Source: an uncultured Ruminococcus sp.
Lineage (GTDB): Bacteria; Bacillota; Clostridia; Oscillospirales; Acutalibacteraceae
Reading direction: 5' to 3'
Length of the DNA: 5,698 nt
Assembly: GCA_902773265.1 (NCBI GenBank)
Contig: CACYDZ010000161.1
Location: 1 to 5,698 of the forward strand
Shown: positions 1 to 5,534 of the stretch, piece by piece
How the letters are laid out: each line of letters begins with the position of its first letter
Numbering within the stretch: position 1 is the stretch's first letter
Notes under the pieces: model-generated
Database searches by the model: none
What the model was told of the DNA's origin: nothing
What the model saw: only the letters and a program-made list of their open reading frames with translations
Program-made: the position numbers and the translations under genes

Positions 1-80
1 GCTTTGCCCTTAAAAATCCCACAAGGGGACTTTGTCCCCTTGACCCCTACCACTTTTGAAAAAGTGGACAAAACTTTTAA
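1..80 (-). repeat. Truncated copy of hairpin-rich intergenic repeat (left edge)
   Basis: Read on the minus strand from 80 down to 1, this matches the element that starts at 5535 on the plus strand. It has the same order of parts: an AAAAGTTTTGTC lead, a first hairpin (arms 50-57 and 60-67), the word GGGGTCAAGGGG, a second hairpin (arms 22-30 and 34-42, 3-nt loop), TGTGGGATTTTT, and a third hairpin cut by the window edge at position 1. The copy differs from the right-hand ones by paired changes that keep the stems intact. It lies just downstream of the amylase terminator and points away from the gene, as the right-hand copy does relative to feoA. No protein-coding function is visible here. Confidence 0.85.
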
Positions 81-113
81 TTGTCACCTCCGATACTTAG
101 TTAAAACAGAAAA

Positions 114-143
114 TTCCCTCTTGTCGTTAACGACAAGAGGGAA
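114..143 (-). terminator. Intrinsic terminator of the amylase gene
   Basis: A perfect 30-bp palindrome (TTCCCTCTTGTCG, then a TTAA centre, then the complement) lies 21 nt past the amylase stop codon. On the minus strand it is followed by AATTTTCTGTTTT, a broken U-tract. On the plus strand the following bases are also T-rich (AAAGTTTTATACAGTTTTC), so it could stop transcription from either side. Confidence 0.85.
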
Positions 144-164
144 AGTTTTATACAGTTTTCTCCA

Positions 165-2921
165 TTATCCAATAGTAACTGAAGTTGTGCTGTCTACATA
201 CTTCTGTGTACCAATGCCGTATTTATCGGAATAGCCGACCTGATATCTCAAAATCAAGGTAACATCCTGAAGAGTAACTTTCTTGTCACCGTTGACATCA
301 GCACGGATTTTCTTTTCGGCATTGAAAGTAACACTGCCTGCCAGTGCTTTCTGTACCTGTAAAACATCTGTCAGAGTTACTTTACCGTCTTTGGTAACAT
401 CGCCGAGAGTAATCTTGATAGTGTTAGCTGATGTAGGCGGATTGGTAGGTTTCTGTGTAGGAGGTTGAGTAGGTTGTTGCTGAGAGGTATATTCTTCCCA
501 AGTGTTGCCGGCGGAGAATTTGTGTGATTTTCCGCCGATTTTAAGACCGGGCTGCATATCGGCAGGATAACGCTGTGAAGCCGAACCGCCTGCGGAGAAG
601 ATAACTCTTGCTTCAGCTCCACGGAGATTTTCAGGAACTTCCAGTTCATACAGACCCGAAGAAGTATTTTTGGTCATTGTCGCACCGGGCCATTTTGCAT
701 TTTCAATGACTGATGCACCGCTTTCATCATAGACATAAGCATTTACTGTACTCCAGTTATAAGAAGTATTGTCAAAATAAAGCATAACTTTTGCGTTGGG
801 GTCAGCCTTATTATAGGTAAATGTTTTGTCTACAGTATCCGTACCGTCAGTAGCAACAACTCTTACCTTTACCGTACCGCCTTCGGGAGTGTTCGCACCG
901 ATAGTAAATGTACCGCCGTTCTTTACAGTGATAGCGGAAGCGTTGTCAACATAAACTTTTGCGGATGTAGCACCCTTGAGGTTCAGGGTAAGTGTGCAGG
1001 TACCCTCAAAGGAATTGCTGCCTGTTGAACTTGTCAGAGAAGCGGATACGCTGGACTGAGGACCTTCAAGAAGGATTGTGCCGTTAGCACCACTGTTGAA
1101 AGTAACCTTACCATTGGAAACAGTAGCTGTCTTGCCGTCATAAGCATTGGTAACGCTTGCACCGTTAGACCATACGGAAGAAACATCAATCGTAATAGAA
1201 GTATTTGCCGGAGCAAACAATGTAGCGATAACAGCGTCAGTAACGCCACCTTTATCGTATGTTCTGGAGAATGTATAACCTGTGCTTGAACTGTAAGCGG
1301 AAATAACCTGATGTTGTCCTGCACCTACCGCAACATGATTGCTACGGAATTTACCGACTTTCTGCCAGTGTGCCAATGTAGCACTGTCCATATTACTCCA
1401 GTTCATGAAACTTCTGTACTGATGTCCTGCACCGGGGTCAACGCTGGCAAATTTGCTGTCAACAAGCGGTCTGCTGGTTTCATCGCCGTAATAAATCTGT
1501 ACAGCACCGGGAAGCATGAGCATAAATGAACCTGCATATTTTCTGTCGCCTCGTGCCAGAACGGTATCATGTGAGGAAATATAACTTAATACATTGAAAC
1601 TGCTGTCGTTATTGATAGAGTTTGCATATCTGCTGTAAGTAGCATCAACAGAACCTGCACCCGGAATGTTACTGCTGTTGACTGCCGGAGCAAATTCAAA
1701 GTTAATCATGGAATCAAATCCGCCTTCGGTATAGTAAGAATCTTTGCCTACACCATGACCGAAATGTTCACCTGTCATCCAGAAATCAGCGTTATCCATT
1801 GCTTTGGAAGGATTAGCCTGTTTCCATTCTTTGAGAGCAGCAACACACTTGTCTTTCAATGTTTTCCAGGCATACTTTTCAACATGTTTAGCGGTATCGC
1901 AGCGGAAACCGTCTACACCAAATTCTCTTACCCATTCCGCAAGCCATGTAGAGATATAGCCTGTTACGGTATCAGAACTTGCGTATTTGGAAGTTTTAGA
2001 ACTGAGAGTACCCTCTTTACTCCATTTCGTTTTAAGGAACTGAGGAATACTTGTTTTGGTTGAGTCACCTGTCTTGAAGTCAGGAAGTCCTGCCAAAGAC
2101 CCTTCTACATCACCACTGCCCTCTTTGTAACCGCCGGGAAGTCCGCAGCGAATCCAGTCGGGACCCCACCATTTTGCCCATGCTGACCCTGCACTGGAGT
2201 CATAATTGATAAAGCCATGATAACTGGTATTATTGATATTGCTGTGAGCATAGTAATAATCTTCCCAACCGCTTTTGAGTTCACCGAAACCAAATTCACT
2301 CATATCCTGAATGGTGTTATAACCTGCATGGTTCATAACGATATCCATGACGATACGAATACCGTGTTGATGAGCGGTATCTACCATTGTTTTAAATTCT
2401 TCTTTTGTACCAAAGTTTTTGTCTGCTTCAGTATAGTCAAGAACATAGTAGCCGTGATAGGAATAGTGAGCAAAGCTGTCACCGTCTGTACCTACACAAT
2501 AACCGTGAATTTGTTCGTACGGAGCGGAAAGCCAGATGGCATTAACACCTAAGTCATCAAAGTAACCTTCTTTGATTTTCTTGGTGATACCGGCAAAGTC
2601 ACCGCCCTGAAAAGCACCGTACTGGTCATAGTTAGCAACACTGCCGCTTTTAGTAAGACCTCTACCATAAGCGTGGTCGTTGCTTGTGTCACCGTTGTAG
2701 AAACGGTCGGTCAGCAAAAAGTAGACCGTTGCATTATCCCACGAAAAATCAGAGGGACTGCCTGACTGACTGGTAGTTTTTGCTGTTGCCTGTGAAGTAG
2801 TTGTTGTTTTTGTTACCGCAGAAACGCCTGATGTTGTTGCCAATGCTGTCATTGAGGTTGTCATTGCCAGCGTAAGAGCAATTGCCACAACTTTCTTGCG
2901 GAAACTTGTTTTCTCATTCAT
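165..2921 (-). CDS. Secreted GH13 alpha-amylase (MalS-like) with CBM26-like module and C-terminal dockerin
   Basis: This 918-residue extracellular enzyme should hydrolyse alpha-1,4 bonds of starch. It begins with a Sec signal peptide (FRKK, then a hydrophobic stretch at about 11-28, likely cleaved near ALA 28 or VSA 35) and a Ser/Thr-rich linker to about 57. The GH13 barrel spans about 60-520 with all catalytic motifs: DIVMNH 193-198, LPDF 279-282, GFRCD 338-342 with nucleophile D342, GEH 384-386 with acid/base E385, and SSHD 449-452 with D452. Segments such as WWGPDWIR, DTAKHVE, WMTGE and APGAVQI-like LPGAVQIYYGDE resemble E. coli MalS (GH13 subfamily 19), recalled from memory. Then come a beta-rich domain C (about 525-620), an Ig-like module (about 622-705), a CBM26-like starch-binding module (about 708-811, with NWSTVNAYVYDE and WPGATM), a Pro/Thr/Gln linker (812-833) and a dockerin (836-900). 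The dockerin has two calcium loops, DVTKDGKVTLTD (841-852) and DVNGDKKVTLQD (875-886). A 17-residue tail follows the dockerin. There is no cell-wall anchor, so attachment should be through a cohesin. A modest Shine-Dalgarno (GAGAGG, 2934-2939) sits 12 nt before this ATG. Oddities are C341 beside the nucleophile, and a MalS-type core in a cellulosome-style enzyme. Confidence 0.93.
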   Translation of the reverse strand: MNEKTSFRKKVVAIALTLAMTTSMTALATTSGVSAVTKTTTTSQATAKTTSQSGSPSDFSWDNATVYFLLTDRFYNGDTSNDHAYGRGLTKSGSVANYDQYGAFQGGDFAGITKKIKEGYFDDLGVNAIWLSAPYEQIHGYCVGTDGDSFAHYSYHGYYVLDYTEADKNFGTKEEFKTMVDTAHQHGIRIVMDIVMNHAGYNTIQDMSEFGFGELKSGWEDYYYAHSNINNTSYHGFINYDSSAGSAWAKWWGPDWIRCGLPGGYKEGSGDVEGSLAGLPDFKTGDSTKTSIPQFLKTKWSKEGTLSSKTSKYASSDTVTGYISTWLAEWVREFGVDGFRCDTAKHVEKYAWKTLKDKCVAALKEWKQANPSKAMDNADFWMTGEHFGHGVGKDSYYTEGGFDSMINFEFAPAVNSSNIPGAGSVDATYSRYANSINNDSSFNVLSYISSHDTVLARGDRKYAGSFMLMLPGAVQIYYGDETSRPLVDSKFASVDPGAGHQYRSFMNWSNMDSATLAHWQKVGKFRSNHVAVGAGQHQVISAYSSSTGYTFSRTYDKGGVTDAVIATLFAPANTSITIDVSSVWSNGASVTNAYDGKTATVSNGKVTFNSGANGTILLEGPQSSVSASLTSSTGSNSFEGTCTLTLNLKGATSAKVYVDNASAITVKNGGTFTIGANTPEGGTVKVRVVATDGTDTVDKTFTYNKADPNAKVMLYFDNTSYNWSTVNAYVYDESGASVIENAKWPGATMTKNTSSGLYELEVPENLRGAEARVIFSAGGSASQRYPADMQPGLKIGGKSHKFSAGNTWEEYTSQQQPTQPPTQKPTNPPTSANTIKITLGDVTKDGKVTLTDVLQVQKALAGSVTFNAEKKIRADVNGDKKVTLQDVTLILRYQVGYSDKYGIGTQKYVDSTTSVTIG

Positions 2922-2962
2922 CTCTTTGTAAATCCTCTCTTTCTTAAAAGTAGTGCCATATA

Positions 2963-3005
2963 CTGATAATTTGTACCTGTCTTAAAGACAGGCACAAATT
3001 ATCAG
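2963..3005 (-). promoter_or_regulatory. Long stem-loop at the predicted 5' end of the amylase mRNA
   Basis: Arms CTGATAATTTGT (2963-2974) and its complement (2994-3005) are joined by a one-base mismatch (2975/2993) to CCTGTCT and AGACAGG (2976-2982 and 2986-2992), with a 3-nt loop. That gives 19 pairs out of 20. With the -10 box at 3010-3015, transcription should begin near 3003, so the hairpin would form the extreme 5' end of the amylase transcript, about 40 nt ahead of the start codon. No U-run follows on the minus strand (TATGGCACTACTTTT), so a simple terminator is less likely. A 5' stabilising stem or a regulatory leader are the better readings. The structure is certain; its role is inferred. 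Confidence 0.6.
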
Positions 3006-3009
3006 AATT

Positions 3010-3038
3010 ATTATAACAGTAAAATGGTATTTTGTATA
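3010..3038 (-). promoter_or_regulatory. Sigma-A-type promoter of the amylase gene
   Basis: On the minus strand TATACA (3033-3038, 4 of 6 to TTGACA) is followed after 17 bp by a perfect TATAAT (3010-3015). The predicted start is near 3003, giving a leader of about 80 nt. It lies between the upstream cohesin-like gene and the amylase, so the amylase can be transcribed alone. Confidence 0.6.
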
Positions 3039-3065
3039 GTAATAGATTACACAAATAATACCATT
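3023..3065 (-). promoter_or_regulatory. Inverted repeat over the amylase promoter: operator or weak terminator
   Basis: AATGGTATT (3023-3031) and AATACCATT (3057-3065) are perfect 9-bp arms separated by 25 bp. The arm at 3023-3031 sits inside the 17-bp promoter spacer. In the transcript of the upstream gene the same sequence could fold as an AU-rich hairpin with bulges, followed by TTTTAC, starting about 35 nt after that gene's stop. A short perfect dyad, GTAAT-AG-ATTAC (3039-3050), lies directly upstream of the -35 box. Operator and terminator readings are both open. Confidence 0.4.
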
Positions 3066-3099
3066 AAAATCTGTTAAAATTTGCTTCAGAAATGATACA

Positions 3100-4665
3100 T
3101 CAGGTCATAAGGAAACTGGTATTGGTAAATTTGACACTGGTTTTCGGCATTTCCTCACCACTGCTGGTTTTCATACTCTTGATGGTAGCGGATAAGGTAA
3201 ATGTACCGTCTTTGAGAGCGACAAGTTTTACCATTTCAAGGTTGACCGTTTCTTTTGCATCATACAATGAACCACTTGGAGCGGTTACCGTAGCGGTAAT
3301 TGTACCTGCTGTCTTGGTATTGACGCTTTCTGTACCGTTCTGTTTGAGTTTCAGCGTGGAAACACCGTCCTTACTGTAATCGGTGTAAAGTTTGAAAGCG
3401 GATTTGTCGTAAGTGGTGACCATCTGATAACTCTGGAATTTTCTGGTACTCTTTGCCTTGACAACATAGACAACGACATCACCTTTTTTCACAAAGACAC
3501 TCTTACTGACAGCACCTACTCTGTCTGTATCTACAACAGTAATGGAAGAAGTATTACTCATGGTCAGTTTTGTTCCGCCGTAAGTAATCGGTTTGTTGTT
3601 GTTGTCAACGATAGAATCCAGTGTTGAGGAAACCGTAAATGTACCGCTCTTCAAAGCGACAAATTTTATCGTGACAAGGTTGGTAAGGGAAGAAATATCG
3701 TATGGTGTAGTACTTGCAGCAGTTGCTTTGACAACAATTTTTCCTGCGGTTGCGGTATTGACGCTTTCTTTACCGCCCTGAGAAGCCACGATAGTATTGA
3801 CACCGTCCTTACTGTAATCGGTGAAAAGTTTAAATTCTGATGAATTATAGGAGGTGGTGATGGCAAAAGCACCGACTTTACTGCTGGATTTTGCTTTTAC
3901 ATTATAGACCAGAACATCACCCTTGTTTACCTGACAACTCTTACTGACAGTAGCAACGGAAGTATCCAGATGTCCTACTTTTTCCAGTGTTGTTTTGACA
4001 GAGATTTTAGTAGGTACAGAATTAACATCATCTGTTGTATCAACAGCGTCCTCAATGGCAGAATACAGATAACAATCGGTTGCCTGTTTGATAAGCACGG
4101 TAAAACTCACCATTTTGCTCATGGTTGAAATTTTCATGCCCGTTTTTGCCCCTATGCTGGCAGTGTAGGCAACTTTATCCTTTGCCGCATCACTTGAGGC
4201 AGAAGCTGTTTCGGGGAATGCCATCAACATACCTTTTGTATGCGTGATAATGTAAGTGCCTGCTTCATAATCAGGTGCTTTGTAATACTGGTCGCTTAAT
4301 ACCATTGTATTGTTGGAAGCACTGGTGTCACTGCTGAATGCCTGTGATGAAGTTGCATTGGCAGTGGTCTGATTGATGAAAGTGTAACCCATGAAACCTG
4401 AAATCGCACTGGGATTACCACACTGGTACGAAACGGTAACATTGACCAAATCGCCGACTTCAAACTGATAATCTCCTCTGCCGGTAGATTTTCCGTTAAG
4501 TTGTGATTGCGTGGTCTTGTGGCGGTCATAGGCAGCTCCCATAAAATCGCTGACATGAATGGTTGCTTTTGGCGTATCGGCAGCACTCACCATAGGTACG
4601 GTGGCAACGCTGAATACAGACATTGCTGTAAGTGCTGACAATACTGTACTGATGAATTTTTTCAT
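3100..4665 (-). CDS. Secreted protein with three cohesin-like modules, candidate small amylosome scaffoldin
   Basis: This 521-residue exported protein has a typical signal peptide (MKKF, a hydrophobic core at about 7-24, cleavage likely near VSA 28). I start it at 4665 because a perfect AAGGAGG lies 8 nt upstream; a start 27 nt earlier would precede that site and put extra residues before MKKF. Three beta-rich modules follow at about 32-230, 236-378 and 386-521. Each opens with a V-x-x-GD-x-V-x-V strand (VGDLVNVTV 70-78, KGDVLVYNV 248-256, KGDVVVYVV 394-402). Modules 2 and 3 also share a TxYxxxxFKL strand, TDYSKDGV, ESVNT-x-TAG and VALK-x-GTFT, the order of elements seen in cohesins. They are about half identical with no gaps at a 146-residue offset. 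Module 1 is longer and more diverged. Cysteines are C82, C198 and C244. No dockerin, transmembrane helix, LPXTG or SLH repeat is visible, so the protein may be released or bound non-covalently. The adjacent dockerin enzyme suggests a docking or starch-binding role. The alternative is a non-cohesin starch-binding beta-sandwich like the Sas proteins of R. bromii. Confidence 0.72.
   Translation of the reverse strand: MKKFISTVLSALTAMSVFSVATVPMVSAADTPKATIHVSDFMGAAYDRHKTTQSQLNGKSTGRGDYQFEVGDLVNVTVSYQCGNPSAISGFMGYTFINQTTANATSSQAFSSDTSASNNTMVLSDQYYKAPDYEAGTYIITHTKGMLMAFPETASASSDAAKDKVAYTASIGAKTGMKISTMSKMVSFTVLIKQATDCYLYSAIEDAVDTTDDVNSVPTKISVKTTLEKVGHLDTSVATVSKSCQVNKGDVLVYNVKAKSSSKVGAFAITTSYNSSEFKLFTDYSKDGVNTIVASQGGKESVNTATAGKIVVKATAASTTPYDISSLTNLVTIKFVALKSGTFTVSSTLDSIVDNNNKPITYGGTKLTMSNTSSITVVDTDRVGAVSKSVFVKKGDVVVYVVKAKSTRKFQSYQMVTTYDKSAFKLYTDYSKDGVSTLKLKQNGTESVNTKTAGTITATVTAPSGSLYDAKETVNLEMVKLVALKDGTFTLSATIKSMKTSSGEEMPKTSVKFTNTSFLMT
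3316..3950 (-). repeat. In-register 438-bp module duplication within the cohesin-like gene
   Basis: DNA blocks recur at an exact offset of 438 bp: GGTATTGACGCTTTCT at 3316 and 3754, a 24-bp identical block at 3362-3385 and 3800-3823, and ACTCTTACTGACAG at 3499 and 3937. The constant offset means modules 2 and 3 arose by duplication and have kept length without any insertion or deletion. Nucleotide identity is still high in the loop that encodes TDYSKDGV. Confidence 0.85.
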
Positions 4666-4673
4666 TTGATTTT

Positions 4674-4680
4674 CCTCCTT
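4674..4680 (-). promoter_or_regulatory. Ribosome binding site that fixes the cohesin-like gene start
   Basis: AAGGAGG on the minus strand lies 8 nt before the ATG at 4665. The other in-frame ATG, at 4692, lies upstream of this site and has no comparable motif. Confidence 0.85.
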
Positions 4681-4712
4681 TAAGAATATCACAATATGTA
4701 ATCTACAATTTT

Positions 4713-4741
4713 ATTATACAATATTTTAACCGTTATCGCAA
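4713..4741 (-). promoter_or_regulatory. Promoter of the cohesin-like gene with overlapping dyad
   Basis: TTGCGA (4736-4741) and a perfect TATAAT (4713-4718) are 17 bp apart on the minus strand, giving a start near 4706 and a leader of about 40 nt. A near-perfect 14-bp dyad, GTTATcGCaATAAC (4732-4745, 12 of 14 symmetric), covers the -35 box. It is a candidate repressor or catabolite-control operator, but its regulator is unknown. Confidence 0.6.
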
Positions 4742-4745
4742 TAAC

Positions 4746-4902
4746 ACAAAAAACAAAAATCAGATTTTTACGCTTGAAACAAATATCCTGAAATATTTTG
4801 GTTAATTTCACTTTTGATAAGCAGAAAACTATTTTAATTATATAAATTTGTTTTTAATTTTAAAAAATAAATAGTATAAATCACAAAAACAACAGACATA
4901 AC
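4746..4902. other. AT-rich divergent spacer
   Basis: The stretch between the outward-facing promoters of the cohesin-like gene and feoA is strongly A+T rich, with runs such as TTTTTAATTTTAAAAAATAAATAG. I see no coding region. Two weak short hairpins are present (AAAAAT-CAG-ATTTTT at 4755-4769 and an AAATAT/ATATTT pair at 4781-4798). The A/T runs could act as UP-like elements for either promoter, but nothing more specific is supported. Confidence 0.5.
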
Positions 4903-4931
4903 TTGACAAATGAGGTTAGCTGTGATAAACT
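4903..4931 (+). promoter_or_regulatory. Promoter of the feoA genes
   Basis: A perfect TTGACA (4903-4908) is followed after 17 bp by TAAACT (4926-4931, 4 of 6 to TATAAT). The start should fall near 4938, with a leader of about 50 nt. The strong -35 and weaker -10 suit a repressed promoter. Confidence 0.65.
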
Positions 4932-4957
4932 GTGTGGTAAGTTAGCATAGGCTTACT
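4913..4957 (+). promoter_or_regulatory. Two adjacent DtxR/IdeR-like dyads over the feo promoter
   Basis: The downstream dyad AGTTAGCATAGGCTTACT (4940-4957) matches its own reverse complement at 14 of 18 positions and covers the expected transcription start. The upstream one, AGGTTAGCTGTGATAAACT (4913-4931), has 6 of 9 arm pairs and covers the spacer and -10 box. Both resemble the DtxR/IdeR consensus TTAGGTTAGGCTAACCTAA. Binding here by an iron-loaded repressor would block feo when iron is plentiful. Site type is inferred from resemblance and from the genes controlled. Confidence 0.5.
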
Positions 4958-4989
4958 AATGCTGTATCAGACAAAAAGGGGGATTAGCT

Positions 4990-5202
4990 ATGATGCCGTT
5001 AAGTTTTGCAGACAGTGGGAAAGAACATACGATTCTAAAAATCAGCGGAAACTCTGAAGTGAAAAAACATCTGGAAGACCTTGGCTTTACGACAGGCTCT
5101 CAGGTAACACTCATCAATACACTTGGTGAAAATGTGATTGTCGGGGTAAAGGGTTCAAGAGTTGCTTTAGGTGCTGATATGGCAAGAAAAATCATGGTAT
5201 AA
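4990..5202 (+). CDS. feoA: FeoA family protein (first copy)
   Basis: This 70-residue cytoplasmic protein has the single SH3-like fold of FeoA, the small partner of the ferrous-iron permease FeoB. Family signs are the MMPLSFA opening, the central VKKHLEDLGFTTGSQVTL segment (helix, then the G-x-x-x-G-x-x-V strand, about 24-41), the VIVGVKGSRVALG segment (about 49-61) and a short end, IMV. Length agrees with E. coli FeoA (75 residues). A GGGGG run (4978-4982) lies 7 nt before the first of two adjacent ATG codons; either could be used. The gene is first in a unit with the second feoA, 17 nt downstream, and is divergent from the starch genes. Regulation by iron is suggested by the dyads upstream. 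Confidence 0.9.
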   Translation: MMPLSFADSGKEHTILKISGNSEVKKHLEDLGFTTGSQVTLINTLGENVIVGVKGSRVALGADMARKIMV

Positions 5203-5219
5203 GTGAGGGAAAAGTAAAA

Positions 5220-5441
5220 ATGAAAACACTCAAAGATGTTGCCATAGGACAGACCGCAAAAGTGGTCAAATTGCACGGAGAAGGTGCAGTCAAGCGTCGC
5301 ATTATGGACATGGGCATTACCAAAGGAACAGATGTTTTTGTCAGAAAGGTAGCACCGCTTGGCGACCCTATCGAACTGAAAGTGCGTGGCTATGAACTTT
5401 CTATCCGAAAAGCTGACGCTGAATTAATTGAAGTAGAATAA
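5220..5441 (+). CDS. feoA: FeoA family protein (second copy)
   Basis: This 73-residue second FeoA also has an SH3-like fold. It begins TLKDVAIGQTAKVVKL, followed by the family core GAVKRRIMDMGITKGTDVFV (about 22-41), LGDPIELKVRGYELSIRK (about 47-64) and an acidic end. It is diverged from the first copy, not a recent duplicate, and looks more like the classical FeoA. GAGGG (5205-5209) gives a ribosome site 10 nt before the ATG, and the gap to the upstream gene is 17 nt, so the two should be co-transcribed. FeoA-FeoA-FeoB order is common in Clostridia, but no feoB start is found in the 257 nt that remain, which are repeats. Confidence 0.92.
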   Translation: MKTLKDVAIGQTAKVVKLHGEGAVKRRIMDMGITKGTDVFVRKVAPLGDPIELKVRGYELSIRKADAELIEVE

Positions 5442-5471
5442 GTTTAAGGGTTGTCGCTTTTAAAATCCTGC

Positions 5472-5505
5472 CCACTCTCCCTCAAAAAGTGGACAAAAAC
5501 TTTTA
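5472..5505 (-). repeat. Inverted partial copy of the repeat, forming a long hairpin with its neighbour
   Basis: The segment matches 50-79 at the left edge (CCACT..., AAAAAGTGGACAAAA, CTTTTA), so it is the lead part of the same element in minus orientation. It faces the plus-oriented copy that starts at 5535. Bases 5484-5504 pair with 5535-5555 at 20 of 21 positions around a 30-nt loop. This large structure begins about 40 nt after the second feoA stop and could act as a transcript end or processing point, although no clean U-tract follows. Confidence 0.75.
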
Positions 5506-5534
5506 TAGTTTTGCTTTGTATAGCTATGACAATG

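Noticed and set aside
4..234. Plus-strand reading frame of 76 residues at the left edge
   Set aside because: It runs through the hairpin repeat, the terminator palindrome and the 3' end of the amylase gene on the other strand; no ribosome site or recognisable protein.
1755..2552. Plus-strand frames of 102 and 111 residues opposite the amylase
   Set aside because: They lie antisense to the conserved GH13 catalytic core; the sequence is fully explained by the amylase.
3092..3781. Plus-strand frames with hydrophobic runs opposite the cohesin-like gene
   Set aside because: They are antisense shadows of beta-strand codons; the two resemble each other only because modules 2 and 3 are duplicated.
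4666..4692. Earlier start for the cohesin-like protein, adding nine residues (MIFLKEENQ)
   Set aside because: This stretch contains the AAGGAGG ribosome site itself, and the MKKF start after it gives a clean signal peptide.
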